Shown piece after piece: positions 1 through 12,139 of a stretch of DNA of 64,000 nucleotides. Position 1 is the first letter of the stretch; each line of letters opens with the position of its first letter. The position numbers and the translations under genes are program-made. The notes beneath the pieces were generated by a model. It was not told where the DNA came from and searched no databases. It was given only the letters and a program-made list of their open reading frames with translations. Origin of the DNA: Takifugu bimaculatus (Eukaryota; Chordata; Actinopteri; Tetraodontiformes; Tetraodontidae); the NCBI GenBank assembly GCA_004026145.2, contig CP034975.1:3264398-3328397 (forward strand). Reading direction: 5' to 3'.

Positions 1-529
1 TTCCATCAAAGCTTTGGGAGCAGTTCTAATTGGGCGTCTCTATTTTTGGTTGTCTTCCAGCCTTGTTTTGCTGCCTTTGAGTAAAGGCAGCGCAGCGAAT
101 GTAAAGCTGTGTGATAACAGGGCCATTCGCCACAGTACTGAGTTTGACCCTGCAACCAGCCTCCATGACGGATGTTTGATGATTTCGAGCCCCGCAGCTC
201 AGCAAGACGCGCTCAGCACAACTCACATGCGCGCTCCCAATCGCTCCCTCGCCCTGCTGCTTTCCTTGTCTCGCTCAGCATCTCTCCCTCCCTCTCTTCC
301 CATCTGTGTAGATCGACCCAGCTCGGCTGTATGCAGGCTATTTAAAGCCGCCGCCATAACCACCCACTGCATCTTTAAGAAGTGGTGACTCACCTAAACA
401 GATCAGCCCCTGTGCACGCACACCCGCAAACACACTCACCCTCTTTTTTCTCTCTTTACGCTTGTCTCGTTGGAATTGCAGGTGCATATGTTTTAGAGCG
501 AAAAGTGAAATGCACACACACATGGACAT
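1..529. other. Unassigned non-coding DNA
   Basis: No recognisable gene or repeat. Open frames of up to about 120 codons exist on both strands but show no domain and overlap one another. A 'ctatttaaag' string near 339 resembles a TATA-like element, but nothing downstream supports a transcript. Confidence 0.5.
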
Positions 530-700
530 CCTTACACTTCTATCTTTGTGAGGACTTTCACAGGTATAATGCATCGCTGAGCCCTAACCAGAACCTAAAC
601 CCAATTCTGACCTCAACCTTAAAGTCCTGACCCTCAAACTGTCCTTGAAGAACACACATGGGTTTTAAAACTCAGTGGGGGCAGGACTGAACGCACAAAT
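530..700 (+). repeat. Degenerate teleost interspersed repeat ('tttgtgaggac' type)
   Basis: The order 'tctttgtgaggactttca', then 'ataatgcat', then 'ccctaaccagaacctaaac', 'aattctgacctcaacctt' and 'ccctcaaac' matches a repeat I know from many fish genomes, in which 'tttgtgaggac...ataatgcat' is followed by a run of CCTAACC-like words. The CCTAA words are internal to that repeat and are not telomeric. Family name and edges are uncertain. No terminal repeats or coding capacity are visible. Confidence 0.5.
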
Positions 701-772
701 AAATAAATAGGTCTTGTTGTTGACTTAGATCGTACAATATGTTTATAATGCGCTGTTCCTTGTTCTCACAGA

Positions 773-773
<1 letters not shown>

Positions 774-844
<71 letters not shown>
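774..844 (+). repeat. (AC)n microsatellite
   Basis: About 35 uninterrupted AC dinucleotides. It creates a poly-His/Thr open frame that is not a gene. Confidence 0.95.
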
Positions 845-847
<3 letters not shown>

Positions 848-2999
848 CCTGTGCACTTAGAGGTATTGAGTTATGTGCTATTCTGGGTGCATCCAGGGGA
901 CTTCCAGCTTACGGGAAAAGCAAACGGCGACATTTGCATTTTACTCTGCTCAGTCGGGATGTAAGCAATAGATTTTATGAAGTGAATGGAAGAGGGGGCG
1001 ACGGCGGCACGTGCGGACCGCGGTTGCTGAGTATAAAACAAACAGGGCGATGCGTGTGGCGTGTTTCTCTATCTGTGGCAGGAGCTCGCAGGGAGCCAAG
1101 CCGAGCAGTTTTCACTGGCAGGGTTTTGAGTCTCCCCCTCACTTCTCTGCATTATTAACTAAACGCTGAATAATTCACCAACTTTCGTATCAAACAAATA
1201 TTTTTGCAACTTGCACCTGCAAATTGGTGAAGGTCGGCGCCATACAGGATTGAACATAAAGGACACTGGTGATGTCACGACGTGTTTAGATTAGACTCCT
1301 GTGTTGGCTTGTTGTGCTGACTGTCAGGAGTCATGACATCATTTCTATTCTCTGCTGAATCTGTAGCACATTATCAGCGCTCCTCTGCTGCCGTGAAATG
1401 TTAATCCAGAGACTTTATAAGTTTCCCAGCAGCCTATGCGCCTATAGATGAAATGCACATTTTCCCAGGGAGATATTTAAGGCTTTACCTGTCATTTTTG
1501 GGTATTTAACACATTCAAAAACTCCACCCAGGGGGCTTGGATGTGACACATAAAAATAGAGTTTGACTTGAGCTGCTGCTCACCCCTCTGCATACCATAA
1601 TAGTCTGCCCCAAGTGCACAGAATGCCTTTCTGCAGCATGTTACTGTGCAAACTCTGCGTGGCGAAGGTGCCGAATCCCTGCCCGAGTGGTGATAGGTGA
1701 GATCTCAATCCTGGAAATGACGGCGCGATCTCCAGGACCGACTCTGTGCTGACTTGTTAGTCACGCTTTGATGCACGTTTTGGAGAGGACTCCAGGCAGG
1801 AAGCACGCCCCAGACGCACATGCGCACTTCTCCAGCGCAGACGTGGGGACACTCTGTGCAGATTTGCTCATGCAGCGCGTGCTTAGATGTCGGGCGGCAG
1901 CATCATTTGATAGTCTGACATGAAACCTCAGTCACGTTTTTCAACTAAAAAACTCCAACTGAAATATTTAGGAAATTTGAGACTTCCTGTCATAGTACAG
2001 CCAACAGTTTTGCTTGCATAGCTCACCACTGTCAACTTATTCATAAATATTGGTATGACGTGACTATATTTAGTTTCATACAGTGTTTTCTTTCAGTCTA
2101 TAAACTAATAAAAAGCAGGAGTCATTTTAATTTGATAGCATTTAGTCGCTGAATGAAGTTGTTGTTGGAAAAATGGGGAAAATTCCAAAGTTATGTTTAT
2201 AAATGCCACAAATTAGTGATCTGATGTTAATGTACTTTTAGAAAGTAAATTTATTAAAACAGTTTGAATTAAAAATATATTTGATAACACAAACCTACTT
2301 TGAAAAGAACCAACTAAACTTTCCCCTACTGTCTCGCTCATTTAGACCTTCATTGTAAATATTTGCTTATTTTTTCCCCCTTCTGGAGGTTGAGGGTGCG
2401 ATTCCACCTGATAGCTCCACCATGTCAACACCTTCCTGACACCGCAGATGTTCTGTGGATCAGCACGTGCGCAAACCCCCTCTGGCTCCATTTATTAAAA
2501 AAGGAAAAAGGTTCAGTCCCATTATTCAACATGATGGAGTGAAGCAATGCTCAGCAGCTGCAGCCCCTCTTTACATGCAGTAAAGTTTGCTGCCTCATGT
2601 GGGGGATCTCTCCCTCTTTTTGATGCAGAGGGGATTTTCTTGGTCCATAATTTATACATTTACCTTACTTGCTTCTGCGTGCGTTGGCCTCCTGCATTTT
2701 TTAAAGGCCGGGTATTGAGGGATTTTCTGTCATGCTCCCTTGCTTTGTTCCGATCACGCAAGCCGCTGCCATTCCACAAACAGGAACAGAGGCCTTACTC
2801 GTGCCACCTAGCTGGGACGGCAGCCTGCACGTGAACAGGCACACGCTGTCACCACCCTCACAGTGGAGGGGGTGGAAGGCCTGCTCCTCCAGCTGCAGGT
2901 CTGGGACAGATCTGTGCCGTTGCGTGAGTGCTTTTCCGCACAAACATCAGCCCAGCCGAGTCGGCCGTGCGTCTACGAGGACGGCGGGGTGTTGAATCG
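845..2999. other. Unassigned non-coding DNA, mixed composition
   Basis: No gene or repeat recognised. CpG words are fairly frequent near 990-1030 and 1720-1890, and an AT-rich part lies between 1920 and 2380. Candidate frames at 2547-3129 overlap each other on both strands and have no domain. Confidence 0.5.
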
Positions 3000-4767
3000 T
3001 CCTCTCATACCCATACAAGCAGAAGGAATCTTCCTCCCCTGCTCCCTGTGGAGAACACATGGAGCCTGGGGTGAGGAGATTAAAACAGAAAAGGGAGAGC
3101 CCGGTTCCTGGATAAAGTTCTACTGCTAAATTCTTCTCTGGCTTCAAGAACAAAACACAACAAATCAAACAATTTAAAAAAAAAATCAATAAACTGAGTG
3201 ACTTATGCACAAACTTTGTGTCCGTCAAACAATGTTTAGACTTTTCGAGCAGATTATTCTGAGTGTAAACCAAAACATACCAAATGTCTCACGTCAGCCT
3301 TCTTTTCTTTCCCCCAAATAAAAAAAAAAAAATCTGTCGCCAAATTAGACTAAAGAATGATCTGTAACATCAAATCCAACACATCTGTGTAATTGTTTTC
3401 TTGCTGGAATCTCTGTGGGGGGAGCAGAAAGTTACGGGTGGACGTTTAAACCAGCAGCAGGGTTTGATATGAGCTCAATTATTAAACTTTATTAGAAGAT
3501 TTATATGAGCAGAGCCAATATGGGAGTCGCTAACACTCAGTACAGTCAATGGAAAATTGATAAAAGGGCCACTAAATATTAAATACAAATAATAATAATT
3601 TTTAAAAAGTTGTGGGAAAAATATTTTAATTTCATAACGACATTTAAACAATAAAGGAGATTAACGATTGTCTTTATTGGTGAATCTGTGTGTGCATGAT
3701 AAAAAAAGCAAACAAACAAACTAAGATTTTGTATTAGAAATAAAGTGTTCATCAAGTTTGGATTCATTAACTTGTGCCAAACCTGTTTAAATAAGGGAGT
3801 TGTGTGCTTTGGGTTGCATCTGGATTAGAAACAATCCACTAGTAAAACTTCAAATTACAGAAATAATATAACAAATATAAATAAGCATATTCTTATGCTG
3901 AAGCCAGACATAATTCAGTGTTTGTTTTTTTAACCATTATTTTAAAAAAATGTCCTTAATTTTCTAGACTAAATATTTTATAATTAAATTGTAAAATAAA
4001 AAAAAAAATCAGATTAGTTTTTCTAATATTTTTAACTTTCTAAAATTTTCAACTTAAAAATCATTTTATTTCAATGTTGTAATAAAGGAAGGAGAATTTT
4101 CTATTATATTCTGCTGTTATACAGTAACACTGAGGTACAAATACTGAAGTCAAAACTACAGCTGTTCAATTCTTTTGTATCTGATTTTTCATTTTATTTT
4201 TGATTCAACAACTTGCTTTTATGTGGATGGCACAGACTGGACAGATGGACATAAACTTTGTTTTTCTTATGTTAAAAAGTGCTCAATAGAAAAGTACAAC
4301 TAAAATAGAGAAAGTGCAGGGAAATTAGGCTGCAGGATTTTCTTATATGTTATTATTACGTCATTATATTACACAATTTGATCCCTTTGTTTGTCTCTGC
4401 AACATTTAAGAAACTGATGAAATGGTTAAATGAAAACTTCTGAAGAACTCCAGCGATCTTAATAAGCCAATCCCTAATTCATCATCTCCAAACTTTGCTT
4501 CCTGAATTAAGTCATTGAACATTACAAATACAAAATCACATTTAAATGTAGCACAGGACGTTTGTCAGAGCTTTTATTTTAAATTAAGGAACTAAATGAG
4601 AAATTTACCAGGGAACTATCATTTAAAGTAAGTCAAAATTGAATATGATTCATTTAGAGGAATGAAGATAAGAAAGAATAATGGTGATATTTAATTTTCC
4701 TTACTGTAAAGAGAAACTCTTGAGCTGATAAAAAAGCCCCCTCCTCTTTTCTTGGTCAAGATTAATG
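3000..4767. other. AT-rich non-coding stretch
   Basis: Strongly AT-rich with many short A and T runs and very few open frames. Nothing gene-like, and no transposon ends recognised. Confidence 0.6.
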
Positions 4768-4856
4768 TCTCTCGCTCTCTCTCTCCCTCCCTCTCTCTCT
4801 CTCCCTCCCTCTCTCTCTCTCTCTCCCCCTCTCTCGCCCTTCCTCTCTCTCCTTCC
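4768..4856 (+). repeat. Polypyrimidine (CT)n/(CCCT)n tract
   Basis: Almost pure pyrimidine, with only two G interruptions. CT dinucleotides alternate with 'ccctcc' blocks. It lies a few hundred bases upstream of a polypurine tract on the same strand. Confidence 0.9.
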
Positions 4857-4974
4857 ATGTGCTGTCATGTAGATTCTCTCTCTCACATGTAAATTTAGGT
4901 CAGGCCACAGTCTCCTCTCTGGGCTTCAGAGGAAAATGAGGAAAAGGATTGTTTCACACCACTTAATCTTATTG

Positions 4975-5318
4975 GGAGGAGGACGAGAATGTGAAAACAA
5001 CTGGGACTAATGCGGAGGGCACTGGGGAGGAAAGAGGAGGAAAAGCACTAACGAGCGGGCGTAACGACAATACGAGAGCGAGGGAGCGAGAGAGAGGAGG
5101 GGAGGAAGATAGAGAGGGAAGGGAAGAGGGAGACGAGGAGTAAAACAGAGGGGGCAGATGGGGAGAAATGAAAAGCTGAGCGAGGGGGGGTGTTGAGAGG
5201 CAGGCTGAGGCTAAGCGAGGACAGAGGGATGGGCAGGGGACAACAGGAGGAAGGAGGAGGAGCAGAGGGCAAACGGAAGTGGAGAAGATGAGAGGAGAAA
5301 AGAGAATAAGAAAAGAGC
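4975..5318 (+). repeat. Polypurine (GA-rich) low-complexity tract
   Basis: A long stretch dominated by G and A, purest from about 5073 onward, with recurrent 'gaggag', 'gagagagg' and 'aggaagg' words. The minus-strand frames here are Ser/Pro/Leu-rich low-complexity translations and are not genes. Such tracts can form triplex or slipped structures. Confidence 0.8.
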
Positions 5319-5406
5319 ATGCCACTCACGTCTCCTCTGGCTGCTCCCTGCCAGCGTCCCAGAGCTGGCAGCCTGGATCCTCGCAGACAGGCCATATGGC
5401 TTCATT

Positions 5407-5410
<4 letters not shown>

Positions 5411-5452
<42 letters not shown>

Positions 5453-5469
5453 CACACACACACACACAC
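5411..5469 (+). repeat. (CA)n microsatellite
   Basis: About 29 CA units with one CG interruption near 5445. Confidence 0.95.
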
Positions 5470-5580
5470 GCTCATTACCATACACACATTTCAACATTTG
5501 CACGCCCACCCAGGTGAGGGGGGAATGTAAAGGTGATGAACTGAATGAAGGAAGTGAAAGTTTGATGTGTTGCCTGCACT

Positions 5581-5598
5581 GGGGGGGGGGGGGGGGGG
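5581..5598 (+). repeat. Poly-G run, 18 bases
   Basis: Eighteen consecutive G. Run length is likely uncertain in the assembly. Confidence 0.9.
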
Positions 5599-5620
5599 CA
5601 GCCCAATTACTCTGGGTTTA

Positions 5621-5640
5621 CACACACACACACACACACA
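5621..5640 (+). repeat. (CA)10 microsatellite
   Basis: Ten perfect CA units 22 bases after the poly-G run. Confidence 0.95.
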
Positions 5641-5730
5641 GATCTGTTGACATCTATGTTGGAAAAAAAAAAGTACACGATGTGAAAAATGGTTGAAATA
5701 AAAGTTGTGCAGATGAGGGTGTTTACTCAT

Positions 5731-5757
5731 CCCCCCCCACCCACACACACACACACA
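5731..5757 (+). repeat. C-run plus (CA)n
   Basis: Eight C, a short spacer, then about eight CA units. Confidence 0.9.
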
Positions 5758-7773
5758 GTTTTTACAGTGTTGTGAGGACAGATGCTGGAGGCATCCGTAC
5801 GCTTCAGTGTGACCTACACACACCTCGCAGCATCAGTAATCTTGCAGTAATCCGAGGGATTATTGGAACTGATGGATTGACCCGGGCGTGCCCGGGGTGG
5901 ACTGGACCGATCCACCTCTTCTGGTGCTGTGACGGTCCGACGGGCTTCAGGTGATCTCTGCGCGCTGACCTGACACTCCCCCGGATTAGGCCAACGAAAA
6001 CGCTGCTGTATTGTGTTTGTGGGGAAACGGATGGTTCCCAACATTTTTCCTCCTCCGTCTGTGACGTTAAACGGACCCACTGTTGTTTCCACTCAGCCGT
6101 CACTGGTGCCGTTTGACACGAGACGGAACTTCCACCTTCACACCAGTTGTTCATTGCTCAGCATTTCTGTGGTTTTCATAGAAAATATCCTATTTAAAAA
6201 AACAGATTTTTGTACATAAAACAGGCATCGTCAAGTTCTGAGCAATCTTTGCCGCTTAGTTTATCCTTAGTTGGATAAAAAGGCCTTTTTAACTTAAGGT
6301 TTTAACTTTAAAAAAAAGCTGTTGGCAATTTTAGGTTGATCTCACAGACTAAAGCTGCCACATGTAATTCCTTAATCTTGTCGTTTGTAATGTCCAAAAA
6401 TCACCATTATTATCTGTGAGTAAGACACTTCACCACCTTTTTCATTTATTATAGACAATATGAAGACTTTCTTAAAAAAAAATGTAACAGCTGAGTCCAA
6501 CTTTACCTCAACTCACTTTTTACGCACCAATAAATGCATTTTTTTCATATTTTTTGCTGAGATGCTCAAAACTGCATCACTTTTTCTCATTTTAGACATT
6601 CTGATGCCGATTCTCATCCCTTATTTTAATCCCACCTGAGGGGAAATGAGCCAATTTCTGATATTAAAGTTTTAATTGCAGATTTCAAAATCTATATACA
6701 GTAAAAATACCTTGAATCAGCCATTACTGCTTATAATCAGGCCAGACCGCAGCAGATAGGAAGGGTTTTTGTCCAGAACCCTGAGAGAGTAGACAAACCT
6801 GTGCAACAGTAACCCTCTAGAATTCTTTAGCCCAGATAGTTTTCATAATAGCACCGTGGTTAGGAAGTGTTCACTGTCTGCGTTATATCAGGAATAAAAG
6901 CATTCCTAAGCTGAATGAAAGAAAACAAAGGATTGCTGCTCTGGAGTCACGGAGAAGTGGAGGATAGTCAGACGACTGCGGCCATCACTGTGCTTCTTTC
7001 TGTTTTTAGACATTTCATGTTGCCGTGTTGATTCCGAAAGCTTTAAAATCCTAAAATGTGACAGTTATTCAACGGTAATAACGCGCTGACCACAGTGGTC
7101 CCTGATTGTTTGGCACTGAAACAGTGTGAAGGGAACATTCTTTTTAATTGTCCACTGTGTTGACAATGGCAAACGCTTACTGACCCCCTGTTTCTATTGT
7201 TCAGGTTAATTTGTCCAGGGCCAACTTATAGGAACAAATGAATTGAAGCTGATGAAAAGAGAATGGAGCCCTGCAGTCTCAATCACCACCAGGACGGCTG
7301 CTCCCATGGTTCGGGGTAGGGGGCAGCGCTCGTTGCCAGGATACAGGCCGGACCCAATCCCGAGGTCCTGCTGCTTTATTGGGCAACACGTTTGACCCTA
7401 AGGTGACCCTAAATTGGCCCCTGACCTGGGAAGTCGCACCTAATCAAGGCAGCCATGCAGGGAGGGCTAATGCTGCCAACCCGCTGTTGAGGATGGCGAG
7501 CACCCCGCTCCGACCACATCAGCATCACACGACGTGAGAGCCACAAACAGTCCAAGTCACATTAGGAATAATCCTGTGACGTCGTCTAAGTGGTTCCTGG
7601 CATCAGCAAAAAAGGCTTAAAACCAAAGATTTTACAAGAAGGAAAAGAAAGGTTTTACGAATTAGCATGCTAATCTATTAGCTTATTTATATTGCCGTGT
7701 GCACCTGCAGAGCCAAAAATAGGGATAGTTAGGTTAGCCTGTACATAATAATATAGACAATATAGATAATATA

Positions 7774-7774
<1 letters not shown>
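5758..7774. other. Unassigned non-coding DNA
   Basis: No gene or repeat recognised. Two stretches stand out as compositionally complex and CpG-bearing: 5780-6140 and 7280-7560. The second has 'cctaatcaaggcagccatg' and other words typical of regulatory DNA. A CRE-like 'tgacgtcg' lies near 7577. None of this proves function. Confidence 0.45.

Positions 7775-7848
<74 letters not shown>
7775..7848 (+). repeat. (AAT)n microsatellite
   Basis: About 25 AAT units, directly followed by the 5' edge of the LINE fragment. Confidence 0.95.
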
Positions 7849-7849
<1 letters not shown>

Positions 7850-8320
7850 CAGAAGATGGAAACCATGTCCCCTGGACTCAGTGGAGGTGGTGGGAAATGG
7901 GAGGATGATGGCTAAGCTGTCATCCATGTTGAACAACACGTCCCACCCCCTACAGGACACCCTGACAGCACTGGGCAGCTCCTTCAGTGAGCGGCTGCTC
8001 CACCCTCGCTGTGTGAAGGAGAGGTATCGCAGATCTTTCCTGCCAGCTGCTGTCAGACTGCACAATAAACAGAACAACCGCTAACACAATCTGAATATTA
8101 TATATTCTGATATGTATATTGTATTCACCCTCTGTACTATGTACAGGTACACAGAGGCCGAGTATCCATTTATCTGGATTATTGTAAATATTCACCCTCT
8201 TGTATATTCCATTTGATTTCTATTTGATTCTATCTTATTTTTCTCTGAGTGCTCTTGTTGCTGCTGTTGCACTGTAAATTTCCCCGTGTGGGACAATAAA
8301 GGATCTGAATCTGAATCTGA
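7850..8320 (+). mobile_element. 5'-truncated LINE, 3' end (end of reverse transcriptase ORF plus 3' UTR)
   Basis: An open frame from about 7881 to the stop at 8082-8084 gives a C-terminus with 'HPLQDTL', a spacer, then 'RSFLPAAVRLHN'. This is the usual ending of ORF2 in fish CR1/L2/Rex1-like non-LTR retrotransposons, where a His-Pro-Leu motif precedes a 'SFxPxAxxLxN' motif. About 230 bases of 3' UTR follow and end in 'gggacaataaaggatctga' with a short (aatctg)n tail, as expected for these families. All of the element 5' of this point is missing, so it is a dead-on-arrival insertion. The exact family (L2, CR1 or Rex1 clade) cannot be settled from this piece. Confidence 0.8.
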
Positions 8321-10051
8321 AAAGAGATTGTCTTTGATTTTTATCGTACAATAACACAATAACAGCACTGTATCGCCGCACAAGCTTCAATATTTCAACC
8401 AGATTTAGTTCCGCTTTCCTCCATTTTCACTTGGTTCATTCTGTTTTTCCTGGTCGGTTTTGCCTCCAAACAGCGACCGCTACGTCCTCGACACTTTAAA
8501 TCACAATCTTCTTTTTTCTGACTGCTGATGTGAGAAAAACCTTCATGACCTTGAAGTAGTTCTACTGAATTAAGAGTTCCTACCTCTCATGAGGGGCGAG
8601 AAAAAATACCAAACTGTTAGTTTGAGTCCGAGTGTCACTTCAGAGAAGCTGATGTAGCAGCGATATAATGAAAAATAATAACTTAAAAAAAATCTATAGT
8701 AAAAAATCCCAATAAAAAGGACCCCGACTGAAAATTACAGACAGAATGAGTGAGCGGTGGTCTGTGATGTGGTTTTCTATATATGGTGCTCTCTCATAAC
8801 TACAGTCATTAATCCCCAGCTGCTAGAATGCCGTCATTTGATGTCTAAAGTTAATAATCTATTATATATAAATAATTTCACGGAGGAACAATCAGTTGGT
8901 CTCCAGTATAAATGCTTTTGGGGGCCAATCACAGGGCACAAATCCAGCGAGAGTGCTAGTGGCTGAATGTGTGCCGAGCCTCTTGATCTGGCCTGTCACC
9001 ACCAGGCCGTCAGCAAACTCCAACCATGTGCGATCACAGATTTCTTCACTCCGCCGCCTGATGTGAAGAGGGAAAGGACGACCCACCCAGCCAGCCTCCC
9101 GCTTGGCTCGCAGCGACGGCCGCGCCGCAGCACGCTAACGCCTATGGCGCACACGGACGTTCGCCAATGAAGAGACCTGGAATAACAGTTATTAATTGGA
9201 ACAGATAAAGACTTTAGAGACAATAACGGGACAGAATCAGTCCTCCACTCATTGATTGGTGCTCCAGAGCCATTTCCACCTGTGATGTCATTGTTTAGTC
9301 TGTCCACGTTGACTCGGTCTGGCTTCCCTTCAAACTTTAGATTTGATCCAAAATCGCTATTTAGGAATCCTTTTGTAGAAACCCCACGTCTTTTTATAAT
9401 TAAGATGTGGCTGCTGAGTCGTTATGACCGCATCTTTCACCAGAATGTTTGCACTCGCGTCATTTGTTCTTTTATTCTTGATTCCTGGCTTTCTTACAGT
9501 CCAAAATGCTAAATTCCATCAATGACTCAGCAGAAAAACAGGGCTTGTGTTGTCTTCCGCTGGGCTGCTCTGTATATAAAGGAAAACTTCCTGCTGCACT
9601 GGCGAACTTTTGCTTTTTGTTGTGGTGCTGTGATAATTACTGCTGTGTACCTCCGATGGACGGGCTACTTCCCAGCACGAGAATGTTTCCAGTTATTGTG
9701 GCCGAAAATGCAGAGAGCAGAATAAGACAGGAGGTGCTGGCAGGAGTCCGTTGGCAAAAAAAAAAGGAATCTGTTTGGATAAACACAGCACGGACGCCGC
9801 CAAATGCTGCTTCCATATTGTCTGACGGGCCAAACACAAACCTCTGAAGCCTGATCAGAATCCCGCGGGCTAGCTTTAACTTTCATGAGCTGGAGTTTGG
9901 TCTCATTCTTTAATATAAAATAAAATCTATGGAAAACTCTAGTAAACGGGTTGTAAACATACATTTTCTGAATTACTCATGGCAGCACTTTTGTGATTTA
10001 GCATGTCGATTTAAAAGCCCCTCGAACCCCCTTTGCTTGACCAATGAGGCC
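8321..10051. other. Unassigned non-coding DNA
   Basis: No gene or repeat recognised. 8880-9180 is more GC-rich and compositionally complex than its surroundings, with several CpGs between 9095 and 9165, and could be a regulatory stretch. Candidate frames on both strands overlap and have no domain. Confidence 0.45.
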
Positions 10052-10095
10052 CACCCAGCGCGTTAGCTAATATAATCACCCAGCGCGTTAGCTAA
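10052..10095 (+). repeat. Two-copy tandem duplication, 25-bp period
   Basis: The 19-mer 'cacccagcgcgttagctaa' occurs at 10052-10070 and again, identical, at 10077-10095, separated by 'tataat'. Confidence 0.9.
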
Positions 10096-11719
10096 CTGAT
10101 ATGTTCACCCACCTCTGCTCACTGAATCTCTGGAATTATTCTATTTTCACCTGCTGGCTGTTAATACTCGACATATTTCACTCTGAGGTTTTGGGTTCAC
10201 CTATGTTGCATGCGTATATGGAAGGGGTGGGGTTGGGTGGGGGGGGGGGGACAGAACCATCTCCTCTTGCTGGCAGATTAAGGGTTTTTCTCTTTTTTTC
10301 CGGGGCGTGTCGGCACACATCCATCATAGCGGCGCACTGGATTCCTGGTGATTTAGTATTTCAGGACCGGAGCGGCCGGCCCTGCAGCCCACAACCTCCC
10401 AACCTCGCCCTCCCACCACTTTTAATATCATTGTGGGTATTTCTCTGTATCGTCGAAGAATTACCCAAATCGAGGAATAATTGATGGACAATGCCAACGG
10501 CTCCGGAGCAGCCATGGCAAAGGCCTCCGATCGCCTCTGTTAATGCAGCGGCGGTCTGTGGGAGTTTCTTCCTCTTCTTTCCCAGTACCTGCTGGGAGTC
10601 GAGTGCTTTTAAACCTTGTGTTCTCCCCGAGCCGGGACGCCGCTCCATCGCTCCAGGTCAGCGTCGACTGATTCAATTTCCTCGCCCGTGCAGAGGCAGC
10701 AGGACTTTCTTCATTACATTTCCTTACGCCGTTTACACAATTATGGCGGCCAGATTTTGTGTGTAACATGAAAAACTCCAGTGAGAGGAAAGGTGGAGTC
10801 GCGATCGGCGTTTATTGATTTTTTTGTGTGAAGATAAATTCCCCCAGACAGCAGAAGCCTATCAAACGTCCGGCGGTGCATTTGAAGCTGGGGTCCCTGC
10901 ACGCTTGCCACACCTCCTCTCATGCTGCTTAAAGAAATATCAGTCCCTTCAGAGTACAGTCACATTTGGATTTTATTCTGAGTGCTCGCTGTCCATTTCC
11001 ACAAAGCGGATTTTGCATCATCCTGCTTAGAAGTGAGCGTTTGAAGTGTTCTAATCCTTCCTCTACCTTCAGACAACCTTTGCTGACTCACAGCAGTGTC
11101 ACGGTTCCCAGAGAACTGCAGAGGCCAGATGGGCTAAATGCACATTTATTGAAGAGAGTTTACATAACGGACACACAAACGTGAGTCCTTTCCTCGCTGG
11201 ATGACTGTATGCGGGAAAATATATGAAGACTGAGTAAATCTAGCAAAATGTTTTAAAAATTAGCTTTTGGGTTTGTTTGTTTTTTTAAATTAAATCGCTT
11301 TTGTTTTTGTAATTTTCCACGGGAAGTTGGCCTTTACGTGCTTCTATATTGGAAAAAAAAAAACATCAAAAATTTCAAATTTCACCTTCCCTCCTTTCAT
11401 CTGTGCCTTCCGTGGAACCTTCGGATCGATCTCACACTTGTCTCAACGTTCAGGTTTTAGCACCATCGTGAAATTTAGACATTAAAATAAAGGGATTTTT
11501 TTCTTTATTAATGTTCCCTCCAATTGAAACATGACAAAAGCCTTCTGCAGACCAGCATTTATATCCCCCAATATTTATGAAACATTAACCCAACAAGCCT
11601 AAGAGCTACTGTGAGCGATGGTTCCTGACCCTGCAATGATTTAAAATCTATAACCGAGCGCGTCTACGTGTGTGTAAATATAAAAAAAGCACAGGCCAAA
11701 CGCACATTTCCAGACAGCA
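10096..11719. other. Unassigned, partly CpG-rich DNA
   Basis: Contains a G-rich run at 10224-10250 and a GC/CpG-rich block from about 10300 to 10720. The overlapping frames on both strands (up to about 127 codons) have no recognisable domain, so I treat the block as non-coding. 11200-11700 is AT-rich. Confidence 0.45.
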
Positions 11720-12105
11720 ATGGTGATTTCACATCGAGGTGACGACTCGTCCATCAGATCCGGCTGGAGGCATCTTCTCGGTGAGGTTCCTCCTCTAAAG
11801 AGGCAGCTCTGTCAGGGTGGGCGGCGTTCCTCACCCGGCAGCCTGCTGCTCCCTATTCACCAGACATCAGCCATTTTCAATTTCCTCCTTGCCGCACGCT
11901 TAAGCCTGCGCGCTACCCGACCGAGGCACCCTTCAATATCCGAGGCCGACTCCCCAGACTCAGGAAGGTGGCCCACAATTGGAACTGCACTCTGGTCCAA
12001 TCAGAACCGCCCATGTTGGTGGGTGGTCCGTGCCCCCTCATCCTACTCATTCACTTCTGACCAATCCTCTGTCTGAAGAGGTCACCCGTGTTTCACCAGC
12101 GCCTC
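11720..12105. promoter_or_regulatory. CpG-rich block with CCAAT motifs (candidate regulatory element)
   Basis: CpG dinucleotides are frequent compared with the flanks. Three CCAAT-box words cluster within 91 bases: 'attgg' at 11978-11982 (the reverse orientation), 'ccaatcag' at 11997-12004 and 'ccaatcct' at 12061-12068. NF-Y binds CCAAT in promoters and enhancers. I see no transcript start, TATA box or downstream exon, so promoter activity is inference only. Confidence 0.25.
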
Positions 12106-12125
12106 TGCTGGCCGAGGCACTATTT

Positions 12126-12139
12126 GGGGGGGGGGGGGG
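12126..12139 (+). repeat. Poly-G run, 14 bases
   Basis: Fourteen consecutive G just after the CpG-rich block. Confidence 0.9.

Noticed and set aside
590..640. CCTAAC-like words resembling telomeric repeat
   Set aside because: They fit inside a known type of fish interspersed repeat and do not form a regular hexamer array.
739..1158. 139-codon frame starting before a (CA)n
   Set aside because: Its length comes from a poly-Thr/His run across the microsatellite. The remainder has no domain.
4969..5465. Three overlapping Ser/Pro/Leu-rich minus-strand frames
   Set aside because: Translations of the polypurine tract and (CA)n in different registers; low complexity only.
7881..8084. 67-codon frame as an independent gene
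   Set aside because: It is the C-terminus of a LINE reverse transcriptase ORF followed by the element's 3' UTR.
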